Assembly (NCBI GenBank): GCA_963714155.1
Contig: OY970236.1
Span: 1,426,001-1,490,000 of the forward strand
Direction of reading: 5' to 3'
DNA: 64,000 nucleotides
Source: VRUE01 sp963714155
Lineage (GTDB): Bacteria; Actinomycetota; Thermoleophilia; Solirubrobacterales; 70-9
Below, piece after piece: positions 35,122 through 42,900 of this stretch. The notes below the pieces were generated by a model. It was not told the DNA's origin. It did no database searches and saw only the letters and a list, made by a program, of their open reading frames with translations. Every line of letters starts with the position of its first letter. Positions within the stretch are counted from its first letter, which is position 1. The translations under genes and the position numbers were made by a program.

Positions 35122-35447
35122 GCTGAGCTGGCCCTGCTAGTGGGGAAACTCCCAACCCGTTGAGGCGCTCTTTTTAGATTGGGCGGTCGCGGGCCTAGCT
35201 CCCAACGTCACCAGCCTGGAAACCGGCCGCCTGCCCGCCGGTGTCGTGCTCGGCCAAAACAGCTTCGGCAAAGACGCCTATGAGATCTGCCCGCCTAAAG
35301 GAAGCGCCGAAACCTACATCTTCGCCCTCTATGCGGTGCCTGAGCCGCTGGGGACCTCGAGGAGCTTCGACCCCCACCAGCTGCGCGAAGAGATCCTGGC
35401 GCAAGCGGGGAGCGTGGGACTTGATGGCTGCGGCTTATGGGGGGTAG
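35122..35447 (+). pseudogene. PEBP lipoprotein fragment, copy 3
   Basis: Matches the PEBP gene from about residue 172 (AELVLL region) to the end: LFLDWAVAGLAPNVTSLETG, LGQNSFGKDAYEICPPKG, YIFALYAVPEPLG and REEILAQAGSVG. An in-frame stop and frameshift lie near its 5' edge, and a shift near the 3' end changes the final residues. Between A3 and A4. Confidence 0.75.
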
Positions 35448-35490
35448 GGGTTTGGGGACGGTGGGGGGTTGTTTGCGAACGTGATCCCGC

Positions 35491-35544
35491 ATTAGAAAAC
35501 TTTGCGCAATATTTCTTGACTACCTAGCCTTTCCGAAGGAAGCT
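35491..35544 (+). promoter_or_regulatory. A4 promoter with upstream box
   Basis: Box attagaaaacttt (35491-35503), gcgcaat, then TTGACT (35516-35521), 17-nt spacer, GAAGCT (35539-35544). Confidence 0.55.
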
Positions 35545-35603
35545 CCTCTCGCGAGCTAACAAACGCTCACATCTTGTCCTTTCGTATTGTTCGGAGAGGA
35601 GCT
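35541..35603 (+). promoter_or_regulatory. A4 5'-UTR anti-Shine-Dalgarno pairing
   Basis: agctcctctc (35541-35550) is perfectly complementary to gagaggagct (35594-35603), which contains the A4 RBS: a 10-bp helix that would hide the ribosome site. Confidence 0.5.
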
Positions 35604-35606
35604 CAG

Positions 35607-36317
35607 ATGCATCAGCGCATAGCAAGAACCCTTTTCCTGTCAGTAGCAGCAGCTCTCAGCCTGATGGCCTTCACGGCCGTAGCCGCTCAGGCGGAAAACT
35701 TATCCGACGGTGGCAAATCTGCCTTATTCTTAGTTGAAAATAATATGGCGTTATCGGTAGGCAAGACCTTTAGTGCAACGCAGGTGGGCACGGGAACCCT
35801 CTTAGTGCCGGGTCGCGTCGACATCTTATGCCAAAAAGGCACCACCACAGGCACATTTAACAGCGAAACAGATGCATCAGTCACCTCCACATTTACCGAA
35901 TGCACGACCTGGCAGCCCGTCACCGTATTAGGCGCTTCGCATGTGACAAAAGTAAATTGCATCGTCGATGAACCAGTGGTTGCGACAGCATTAGCTTTAC
36001 CAAAGCTCCACAATGGCGGCAGTTACCTCTTACTTGAGCCACAGAGAGAATTTCTCACCTTAATCTTACTCTTAGGCGTGGAATGCCCGCTGACGAAAGA
36101 CAACAAAGTAACCGGGAGTATCGTTGCTCAGGTCGACAACAACAACACGGTCGAACCGTTACTGTTATTTAGCCATGAAATCCAGAAATTATTCCAGACC
36201 AGTGCCACGGTGGGTGACCACCTGAAGTATGGAGCATTCGAGGCATACATCGACACAGATGCAAAAGCGAAAATCACCTCTGCATCACATGTCGGTAGGA
36301 CGCTAGGCATCTGCTAG
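35607..36317 (+). CDS. A-family secreted protein A4
   Basis: 236 aa. The signal peptide HQRIARTLFLSVAAALSLMAF ends AAQA; the mature part starts ENLSDGGKSALFLVENN. It is the most divergent copy: the central loop reads YLLLEPQREFLTLILLLGVECPLT in place of the usual charged segment, and it has DEPVV instead of KEPIV. Many TTA codons follow the signal peptide. ATG 35607 is chosen for its RBS; an upstream extension to 35574 is unlikely. Followed by its own terminator and the shortest PEBP remnant. Confidence 0.85.
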   Translation: MHQRIARTLFLSVAAALSLMAFTAVAAQAENLSDGGKSALFLVENNMALSVGKTFSATQVGTGTLLVPGRVDILCQKGTTTGTFNSETDASVTSTFTECTTWQPVTVLGASHVTKVNCIVDEPVVATALALPKLHNGGSYLLLEPQREFLTLILLLGVECPLTKDNKVTGSIVAQVDNNNTVEPLLLFSHEIQKLFQTSATVGDHLKYGAFEAYIDTDAKAKITSASHVGRTLGIC

Positions 36318-36360
36318 CACCACGCAGTTTGTAGCAAAAGTACAGAAGAAGTAACAACAA

Positions 36361-36392
36361 CCCAGGGCCGCACCTTAGGGCGCGGTCCTGGG
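36361..36392 (+). terminator. A4 terminator hairpin
   Basis: cccagggccgcacc/ggcgcggtcctggg, loop ttag; the lower stem has changed to ccc/ggg pairs relative to A1 and contains one G-U and one A-C. Confidence 0.6.
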
Positions 36393-36447
36393 TTCCAGAA
36401 GTACCGGGAGAGGAGCCCAGACGACAAACGTCGGCGCAGCAAGTCAC

Positions 36448-36588
36448 TCTAAAACCTACATCTTCGCCCTCTATGCGGTGCCTGAGCCGCTGGGGGCCTC
36501 GAGGAGCTTCGACCCCCACCATCTGCGTGAAGAGATCCTGGCGCAGTCAGGGAACGTGGGGTTCATGGCGGCGGCGTACAGGGGGTAG
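36448..36588 (+). pseudogene. PEBP lipoprotein fragment, copy 4 (shortest)
   Basis: Only the last 46 codons survive, from TYIFALYAVPEPLG through HLREEILAQSGNVGFMAAAY to the stop at 36586-36588, equivalent to residue 236 onward of the full gene. No start signal. Between A4 and A5. Confidence 0.75.
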
Positions 36589-36630
36589 GGGGTTTGGACT
36601 GTGGGAGAAGTTTGCGAACAACGGAAAGAC

Positions 36631-36684
36631 GTTACAAAACATTGCGCAATATTACTTGACCGATTAATGTCTCTGAGAGAAACT
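36631..36684 (+). promoter_or_regulatory. A5 promoter with upstream box and palindrome
   Basis: Box gttacaaaacatt (36631), overlapping the perfect palindrome attgcgcaat (36641-36650), then TTGACC (36656-36661), 17-nt spacer, GAAACT (36679-36684). Confidence 0.55.
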
Positions 36685-36739
36685 CCTCTAGCGAGCCCCA
36701 ACGCTCGCATCTCGTCCAATTGCAACGCTCGGAGAGGAG
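36683..36739 (+). promoter_or_regulatory. A5 5'-UTR anti-Shine-Dalgarno pairing
   Basis: ctcctct (36683-36689) can pair with agaggag (36733-36739) of the RBS. An alternative upstream hairpin gcgag/ctcgc lies between them. Confidence 0.4.
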
Positions 36740-36744
36740 CTCAG

Positions 36745-37461
36745 ATGCAATCGCGCATAGCGAGAACCCTTTTCCTGTCAGTGTCAGCAGCTCTCAGCCT
36801 GATGGCCTTCACGGCCTTAGCCGCTCAGGCGGAAAACTTATCCGACGGTGGCAAAGCCGCCAAATTCTTAGTTGGAAAAAATGCTGCGTTAGCAGTAGGC
36901 AAGACCTTTAGTGCAACGCAGGTGGGCACGGGAACCCTCTTAGTGCCGGGCCGCGTCGACATCTTATGCACAACAGGTACAACTACCGGTATAATTAATA
37001 CTGAAACAAATGCATCAGCCGTTGCCACATTCACCGGATGCACGACCTGGCAACCCGTCACCGAATTAGGCGCTGAACATGTAACCAAAGCAATTTGCAC
37101 CGTCAAAGAGCCAATCGTCGCGGAAGGAATAGCGTTACCAAAGAAACACAACAGCGTCTTATATATCTTACTTGAGCAAATATCAGGTTCACCGATCTTC
37201 ACCACTATTTTCCTCGAAGGTCCGGAATGCCCGCTAACGAAAGAAAACAAAGTAACCGGGAGTCTTGTCCTGCAGGTCGACAACAACGATGCGCCGGAAC
37301 CATTACTTTTATTCAACCACGAAATCCAGAAATTATTTCAGACCAGCTTTACCCTGGGCGACCACCTGAAGTTCGGGGCATTTGAGGCGTACATCGACGC
37401 ACATGCAAGATCAAAAATTACCACCGTGTCACATGCTGGTCAGACCCTCGGCGTCTGCTAG
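36745..37461 (+). CDS. A-family secreted protein A5
   Basis: 238 aa, last full copy of the array. The signal peptide QSRIARTLFLSVSAALSLMAF ends AAQA. Mature residues start ENLSDGGKAAKFLVGKN; the family Cys residues are kept (DILC, FTGC, AIC, ECPLT, terminal GVC). TTA codons are frequent after the signal peptide. ATG 36745 follows cggagaggagctcag; the longer frame from 36601 crosses the promoter. Downstream come a terminator and then a fragment of a B-family gene instead of a PEBP remnant, which marks the end of the A/PEBP array. Confidence 0.85.
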   Translation: MQSRIARTLFLSVSAALSLMAFTALAAQAENLSDGGKAAKFLVGKNAALAVGKTFSATQVGTGTLLVPGRVDILCTTGTTTGIINTETNASAVATFTGCTTWQPVTELGAEHVTKAICTVKEPIVAEGIALPKKHNSVLYILLEQISGSPIFTTIFLEGPECPLTKENKVTGSLVLQVDNNDAPEPLLLFNHEIQKLFQTSFTLGDHLKFGAFEAYIDAHARSKITTVSHAGQTLGVC

Positions 37462-37522
37462 CACCATCGGCACAGGCAGCTCACAGTAAGAAGTAGTAAC
37501 AGTACCCTGTAGGCAACAAGCA

Positions 37523-37556
37523 ACCAGAGGCCGCGCCTTTAGGTGCGGCCTCTGGT
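37523..37556 (+). terminator. A5 terminator hairpin (covaried stem)
   Basis: accagaggccgcgcc/ggtgcggcctctggt, 15-bp stem with one G-U pair, loop ttta. Compared with A1, several base pairs are exchanged on both sides, so structure is conserved over sequence. Confidence 0.75.
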
Positions 37557-37644
37557 TTCCATGAATAACGGGAACAGGAAGACAGGACTGGGAAACGAGA
37601 TGAAACAGGATCGTAAGCGGGGCAAAGGCACCGAGTAAATTCTG

Positions 37645-37900
37645 CTAAGTCGGCTCCTCAAGTTCGCCGATCAATTTCGAACTGCGCACCGACACGACCA
37701 GCCCGCCTAAACCAAATGAACCGATCACCGGCAACCCCGGCGAAGTCGAATTCCTCGGAGAAGGTCGAATCCTCAAATTGTTCAACGTGGAACTGGTCGA
37801 CAACGCCCGATCGGCACCGGCCGCCAGTGGTTGTGGAGGCATTCTCTCCTTCCTCGTCAATCCCATCATCAACTCGATGATCGGCCTGCCCTCACCGGCC
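37645..37900 (+). pseudogene. B-family gene fragment (3' part, no ends)
   Basis: Matches B1 from SSSSPIKFELRPDTTSPP to INSMIGLPS (about residues 190-270) at high identity (SSPINFELRTDTTSPP, FLGEGRILKLFNVELVDNARSAPAASGCGG), but lacks the 5' two-thirds and the C-terminal tail. It is closer to B1 than to B2 and B3, so it was copied from the B1 side. Confidence 0.75.
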
Positions 37901-37928
37901 AGGACAGAGCCTGAGGCTCTGTCCTGGC
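37898..37928 (+). terminator. Strong hairpin after the B fragment
   Basis: gccaggacagagcc (37898-37911) pairs perfectly with ggctctgtcctggc (37915-37928) across a 3-nt loop; followed by tctat, no long T-run. Confidence 0.65.
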
Positions 37929-38369
37929 TCTATGGAAGTTCTAGTCCAAGTCCATTTGGCTAATCCGAATGTCAGGCGGTTAAAGGGCGAGCATCGCTGC
38001 TCTTTTGCTTCTGAGCTTCCCGAGACTCCAGAAGTCCGGTCAATCCGTGGTCTCTTAAGAGCACAGACCGGAGGCAATCATCGAGATATAAAACATCGAA
38101 CCGAAAAACTTGACTGAACAGGCGAGCAGGGGCATCCTTGCAGAGAGCGGGGTTTGTCGTGGCTACCTATTTGGAGCGGTCGCGAGAGGGAGCAGGTTGA
38201 AGCGGATATTCGGATGAGTGAGGTTGGTCGTCGACGGTTGCTCCGATATCGGCGGCCAGGGTGCAATGCGCATGGGAGTTGTGCTCTGGGAGAGATGTTC
38301 TCTCAATCAGCTTGAGTAATGCAAAGTGGCTTCCCAGCCCAATCGAGCAAAGACAGGAGCGATCGGATT
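37929..38369. other. Non-coding gap before B2, no gene seen
   Basis: 440 bases without a convincing gene on either strand and with lower GC than the surroundings. It holds a small hairpin with gagca/tgctc arms followed by tttt near 37990-38005 and a TTGACT near 38108 without a clear -10. The last 30 bases (aatcgagcaaagacaggag) match the leaders of B1 and B3. Confidence 0.5.
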
Positions 38370-39278
38370 ATGAAAAAGCACAAGATGGGTGGAGCTGTGT
38401 GCGTGGTACTGCTCGCCGCGGTGCTTACCTCCCTCATGCTTGCCGGAAGTGCCTCGGCGCAGCTGACGGGAGAGTTCACCAGGTTTCAGAACTGCCCGTA
38501 CAAAACTGCCGGGGTGTATAGATGCCTCTACTCGCAAACTATTGGTGGCGAAGCGGTACTTGGTAATAAGAAAGTACCGATAGTCAATGAAGCGGTGGTT
38601 CAGGGAGGCTATACGGAACCAGCCGAAGAAGGTCCTGAAGTCGGCTCTTCCGAATTCGTAGCAGCCACCAATGGTCAGACGCTGACAAAAGCGCCGCAGC
38701 CAGTCCCGGGCGGCCTGGCCGGTCTTGTCAACTGCAAAGAAATCAGCAACTTCATTTTCCGAGCGACTTGTGAAGCGACTTTCGAAAATGGCCTTACTGG
38801 CGCAAGCTCTACCCTGGAACTCGCCAGGCCGGCTAGTGAGATTCGTGTTAACGAATACCATCTCGCCGAAGGCCAGGGCGTGGCACTGGTGCTGCCGTTG
38901 AAGGTGCATCTGGAAAACCCGCTTCTCGGCGGATCTTGCTACATCGGCTCGAGTACTACTCCGATTATTTGGGAACTGAGACCCGATACGACGAGTCCGC
39001 CGCCGCCGAATACCCCAATTACAGGTAACCCGGGAGAAACCGAATTTCTCGGCGGTGGAACAATCGCAAAGCTGTTCAACGTGGAACTGGTCGACAATTC
39101 CTGGTCGGCACCGGGAGCGTCGGGTTGCGGGGGAATCTTCTCCTTCATCCTTGATCCGATCATCAACACGTCAGTAGGAGTGCCCGCTGCGGCTGGTCGT
39201 AACACTGCAAGGCTGAAAACCACGATTTATGAGGCGCCTCGCTTTTCGGTGAACAAAAATGACGAAGACAATCCATAG
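38370..39278 (+). CDS. B-family secreted protein B2
   Basis: 302 aa. The signal peptide KKHKMGGAVCVVLLAAVLTSLMLAGSASA is shared with B3 almost exactly; the mature start is QLTGEFTRFQNCPYKTAGVYRC. It has the extra Cys pair missing in B1 (NCKEISNFIFRATCEATFENG). It ends FSVNKNDEDNP. Fewer G/C-ended codons and lower GC than B1, although the proteins align end to end. ATG 38370 has acaggag 14 bases upstream; an extension to 38319 is unlikely. Confidence 0.82.
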   Translation: MKKHKMGGAVCVVLLAAVLTSLMLAGSASAQLTGEFTRFQNCPYKTAGVYRCLYSQTIGGEAVLGNKKVPIVNEAVVQGGYTEPAEEGPEVGSSEFVAATNGQTLTKAPQPVPGGLAGLVNCKEISNFIFRATCEATFENGLTGASSTLELARPASEIRVNEYHLAEGQGVALVLPLKVHLENPLLGGSCYIGSSTTPIIWELRPDTTSPPPPNTPITGNPGETEFLGGGTIAKLFNVELVDNSWSAPGASGCGGIFSFILDPIINTSVGVPAAAGRNTARLKTTIYEAPRFSVNKNDEDNP

Positions 39279-39329
39279 GCCGTAAGAGGAGTAGTGCCGA
39301 GACCTAGTGGTTACTAGGGCTTAAGTCTC

Positions 39330-39365
39330 GACCGGGAGCCCCAGCCAAAGTTTGGGCTCTCGGTC
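39330..39365 (+). terminator. B2 terminator
   Basis: gaccgggagccc pairs with gggctctcggtc (one G-U) around a 12-nt loop, followed by tttcat. Confidence 0.65.
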
Positions 39366-39418
39366 TTTCATGATCAGAATATTGAATCCAATCGAGTGAA
39401 AGACAGGAGTATTTTAAT

Positions 39419-40327
39419 ATGAAAAAGCACAAGATGGGAGGGGCTCTGTGCGTGGCTATGCTTGCCGCACTGCTCACCTCCCTCATGCTTGCCGGGAGTG
39501 CCTCGGCAAAACTGACAGGGGAATTCACAAAGTTTCAGAACTGCCCATACAAAAATTTGGCGGTGTACAGGTGCCTTTACTCGCCGACCATCGGCGGCGA
39601 AGTGGTGCTCGGGAAAAAGAAAGTCCCGATTGTCAAAGAAGCAATCCTTCAGGGTGGTTACGAAGAAGCCCCAGAAGAAGGTCCTGAAGCCGGCTACTCG
39701 AAATTCGTAGCAGCCACCAACGGCCAGACGTTGACAAAAGCGCCGCAGCCAGTCCCGGGCGGCTTGGCCGGTCTTGTCAACTGCAAAGAAATCAGCAACT
39801 TCATTTTGAGGACTTCTTGCGAATGGACCTTTGAAAACGGCCTTACAGGCGTCAACTCGACGCTGGAGCTGGCCAGGCCGGCAAGCGAGATCCGGGTGAA
39901 TGAAAACCACCTCGCCGAAGGTCAGGGAGTTGCCCTGAAACTTCCAGTGAAGACGCGCCTGGAAAATCCGCTGCTTGGCGAATCCTGCTACATCGGCTCG
40001 AGCACGTCCCCAATCAAATGGGAACTGCGGACCGACACCACGAGTCCCCCGCCGCCGAACAAACCGATTACCGGTAATCCTGGCGAAGTTGAATTCCTCG
40101 AAGGTGGCCGAATTCTGAAGCTGTTCAACGTGGAACTGGTCGACAATGCATGGTCGGCGCCCGGAGCGTCGGGTTGCGGAGGAATCTTCTCCTTCATTCT
40201 CGATCCGATCATCAATCTGTCAGTTGGAGTGCCGTCAGCTGCGGGTGTCAACACCGCGAGGCTGAAAAATACGATCTACGAGGCGCCCCGCTTCTCGGTG
40301 AACAAAAACAACGAAGACAATCCTTAG
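39419..40327 (+). CDS. B-family secreted protein B3
   Basis: 302 aa, tandem neighbour of B2 and about 85-90% similar by eye. The signal peptide ends GSASA; the mature part starts KLTGEFTKFQNCPYKNLAVYRC. Same Cys pattern as B2 (NCKEISNFILRTSCEWTFENG, GESCYIGSS, ASGCGG), and it ends FSVNKNNEDNP. RBS acaggag. It closes the secreted-protein region; a strong UUCG-capped terminator follows and the next gene is a transporter of ordinary high-GC codon use. Confidence 0.82.
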   Translation: MKKHKMGGALCVAMLAALLTSLMLAGSASAKLTGEFTKFQNCPYKNLAVYRCLYSPTIGGEVVLGKKKVPIVKEAILQGGYEEAPEEGPEAGYSKFVAATNGQTLTKAPQPVPGGLAGLVNCKEISNFILRTSCEWTFENGLTGVNSTLELARPASEIRVNENHLAEGQGVALKLPVKTRLENPLLGESCYIGSSTSPIKWELRTDTTSPPPPNKPITGNPGEVEFLEGGRILKLFNVELVDNAWSAPGASGCGGIFSFILDPIINLSVGVPSAAGVNTARLKNTIYEAPRFSVNKNNEDNP

Positions 40328-40374
40328 CCAGTACGAGGATTGGGCGCTGATCCAATAGCGCCTGGATTGCAGGA

Positions 40375-40402
40375 GAGAGCGCCGGGTTCGCCCGGCGCTC
40401 TC
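40375..40402 (+). terminator. B3 intrinsic terminator with TTCG tetraloop
   Basis: gagagcgccggg/cccggcgctctc, a perfect 12-bp stem capped by ttcg and followed by gctttctcc. It ends the secreted-protein region. Confidence 0.85.
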
Positions 40403-40472
40403 GCTTTCTCCGCCTGGGTATCGGCGTGTCCGTATATTCGGGCTCAATGTCGGACTCCCGTGCAATAGCCAG

Positions 40473-42371
40473 ATGGCCCAGCGGATACCGCGCGACGAAT
40501 CGCTGAGCCGCGTCCACGGCGTCGGCGCATTGTTTGCCGCCGCCTACGGCAACGTCGGCTCCTCGATCTATTACGCACTTGGCGTCACCGCCGCCTTCGC
40601 GCTTGGCCTGACGCCGATCGCCTTCGTTATCTCGGGTCTGATCTTCGCCGCCACTGCGGCGACCTATGCCGAGGCGACGGTGATGTTCCCCGAGGCAGGT
40701 GGCTCCTCGAGCTTCGCCCGCCACGCCTTCAACGAGCTGGTCAGCTTCATTGCGGCCTGGGGTCAGATGCTCAATTACACGATCACGGTTGCGATCTCGG
40801 CCTTCTTCGTGCCGCACTACCTTGCCGTGTTTTGGCCCTGGCTCGGCAGTAGCCCGGGCGACATCGTCGGTGGCGCGGCCCTGATTCTCGTCCTTGCCCT
40901 AATCAACATCCGCGGGACCGAGGAGTCGGCGAAACTCAACTTGATCCTCGCGGTGGCCGACCTAGCGACTCAGGTGGTGCTGGTCGGGATTGGCATGGTC
41001 CTTGTCTTCAGCCCTCAGGTCCTTGTCGACAACATCCACCTCGGCGTCGCTCCGACCTGGAGCGACTTTGCCCTCGGCATCGCGGTCGGCATGATCGCCT
41101 ACACCGGGATCGAGACGATCTCCAACATGGCGGAGGAGGCCAAGGATGCGGCCAAGACCATCCCGCGCAGCGTCGGCCTGGTGGTGATCGCGGTCCTCGC
41201 TCTCTACTTGCTGATCCCGATCGTCGCGCTCTCAGCGATGCCGGTCGTCCAGGACTCCGCGGGGCACTACGCGACTGAGCTCGGCTCGACTTTCGCCGAC
41301 GACCCAATCCTCGGCATCGTCGAGAATCTCGGCCTCTCCTCGGGCCCGACGGAAATCCTGCGCTACTACGTAGGTGTACTGGCGGCGGTGATCCTTTTGA
41401 TCGCCACCAACGCCGGTCTGATCGGCGTCTCCCGCCTCACCTACTCGATGGGCCAGCACCGCCAGCTGCCCGAGAGCCTGCGCCAGGTCCACCCCAAGTA
41501 CCGCACGCCATATATCGCGATCCTGATCTTCGCTGCGATCGCGATCGTCACCCTGATCCCTGGTCAGACCGACTTCCTGGCGACGATGTACTCCTTCGGG
41601 GCGATGCTCTCCTTCACGATCGCCCACATCGCGGTGATCCAGCTGCGCCGCGGTCAATCCGGGGTCGAGCGGCCCTGGAAGCCGCCACTCAACTTCCGCG
41701 CCTTCGGCACCGAGATACCTCTCACGGCGGTCCTCGGCGGCCTCGGCACCTTTGCCGCCTGGATCGTCGTCATGGCGCTTAACCCGCGCACGCTCGCTGT
41801 CGGAGTGGGCTGGATGGCGCTGGGGATCATCGTCTACGTGCTCTACCGCCGCAACCAGCGTCTGCCTCTTACCGAGACGGTCAAGGTTCTGACGCCAGAG
41901 CCGCTGGGCGTCGAAGAGATCGAGTACCGCTCCGTCCTGGTCGCCTTCGAGGACGACCAGCCTTTCTCCGAGGAGATGGTCGCGACCGCGGTCAAGCTCG
42001 CCTCCAAGCGCCGCCGTGGCATCCACGTGCACTCGATGCTGACCGTGCCGACCCACCTGCCGCTCGACGCCGAGCTGCCAGACCAAGAAGAAGAGGCTCA
42101 GGGCAAGATCGAGCAGGCAAAGTTGATCGGCGGCCAGCGCGTCACCGGCCACGTCGAGCGCGTCCGCCCCGGCCAGTCGGGCTACGACATCTCCGATGAG
42201 GCCAAGCTGATCAACGCCGCCGCGGTAATCGTTGGCCTGCGCTACCGCAACGGGCGTCCGCTCTACGACAAGACCCTGCAGACCGTGCTCGGCGAGCGCC
42301 CCTGCCGCGTCATCGTCGTCTCCGAACAGGGCGCTCAACGGGGCGGCGAACTAACGCCTGCGTTGACATAG
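40473..42371 (+). CDS. APC-superfamily permease with UspA-like C-terminal domain
   Basis: 632 aa: about 12 membrane helices (residues 20-470) of the amino acid/polyamine/cation family, including the helix-1 loop YGNVGSSIYYALG and GGSSSFARHAFNEL, then a cytosolic domain of about 150 residues resembling universal stress protein (EYRSVLVAFEDDQPFSEEMVATA, AAVIVGLRYRNGRP, CRVIVVSEQG). This layout resembles KimA-type K+ importers as well as amino acid permeases. A second, related permease at 43086 adjoins a TrkA pair, which favours potassium. ATG 40473 lacks a strong RBS. Confidence 0.85.
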   Translation: MAQRIPRDESLSRVHGVGALFAAAYGNVGSSIYYALGVTAAFALGLTPIAFVISGLIFAATAATYAEATVMFPEAGGSSSFARHAFNELVSFIAAWGQMLNYTITVAISAFFVPHYLAVFWPWLGSSPGDIVGGAALILVLALINIRGTEESAKLNLILAVADLATQVVLVGIGMVLVFSPQVLVDNIHLGVAPTWSDFALGIAVGMIAYTGIETISNMAEEAKDAAKTIPRSVGLVVIAVLALYLLIPIVALSAMPVVQDSAGHYATELGSTFADDPILGIVENLGLSSGPTEILRYYVGVLAAVILLIATNAGLIGVSRLTYSMGQHRQLPESLRQVHPKYRTPYIAILIFAAIAIVTLIPGQTDFLATMYSFGAMLSFTIAHIAVIQLRRGQSGVERPWKPPLNFRAFGTEIPLTAVLGGLGTFAAWIVVMALNPRTLAVGVGWMALGIIVYVLYRRNQRLPLTETVKVLTPEPLGVEEIEYRSVLVAFEDDQPFSEEMVATAVKLASKRRRGIHVHSMLTVPTHLPLDAELPDQEEEAQGKIEQAKLIGGQRVTGHVERVRPGQSGYDISDEAKLINAAAVIVGLRYRNGRPLYDKTLQTVLGERPCRVIVVSEQGAQRGGELTPALT

Positions 42372-42433
42372 CTGTGGCAATTCCTTGTCGATCTGCGTGC
42401 CACGAGTATGGATTCGGCTGTCAGGGTCGTGCG

Positions 42434-42652
42434 ATGGCACCACAGCTTGTCGCGGGCGAGATCCTCGCGGGAGGATTTTCGGGCGTTATTGCCACTTTGA
42501 TTGGCTGTACTGGCCTCGTGGGCGGTACCGGACGCTATGGAGCGGTCCTGCTCGGTGCAACTCCTGGCGAAATCGACCGTGCGACAGCGTTCGGCTTCTT
42601 TTGGGGGCTCGGTGTCGGCTGTCTCGCCATTCTGTTCGAATCCACGACGTGA
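42434..42652 (+). CDS. Small hypothetical membrane protein
   Basis: 72 aa; two hydrophobic stretches (AGGFSGVIATLIGCTGLVGG and FGFFWGLGVGCLAILF) separated by GATPGEIDRAT. No family recognised. ATG 42434 is the best start in an open frame from 42374. It lies between the two APC permeases with two further small membrane proteins. Confidence 0.45.
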   Translation: MAPQLVAGEILAGGFSGVIATLIGCTGLVGGTGRYGAVLLGATPGEIDRATAFGFFWGLGVGCLAILFESTT

Positions 42653-42669
42653 GCTAGGATGTAGACAAC

Positions 42670-42888
42670 ATGTTTCGCGTGGCTCTTGCATACATTGCGG
42701 TTTTGGCGGCGACCGCCGGCTTGGTGCTTCTGCTGAACGCCCTTGATGCTGGGCCCGCGGTGTCGGTTACGGCACTTGCTTTGCTTTGTGTCTCAGTCGG
42801 CTTGGCAATCGCCTACTTCATCGATCGAATTCCTGAGATATCTCGCCCGCGACGAACACGACCTCGCCCAGCGCCCCCACGCACCTAG
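42670..42888 (+). CDS. Small two-helix membrane protein with basic Pro-rich tail
   Basis: 72 aa: helices ALAYIAVLAATAGLVLLLNAL and VTALALLCVSVGLAIAYFI, then a basic tail (SRPRRTRPRPAPPRT) likely on the cytosolic side. It resembles DUF4229-type actinobacterial proteins in layout, but the match is weak. It starts 17 bases after the previous small gene and ends 12 bases before the next. Confidence 0.5.
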   Translation: MFRVALAYIAVLAATAGLVLLLNALDAGPAVSVTALALLCVSVGLAIAYFIDRIPEISRPRRTRPRPAPPRT

Positions 42889-42900
42889 AATCCACTCCCA

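Noticed and set aside
38081..38150. Promoter for B2 at TTGACT near 38108
   Set aside because: No acceptable -10 at 16-18 bases and none of the A-type GAnnnT pattern, so not listed as a promoter.
21013..40402. Prophage or integrative element as explanation for the secreted region
   Set aside because: No integrase, transposase, phage structural gene, tRNA attachment duplication or flanking direct repeat was found; tandem duplication explains the layout.
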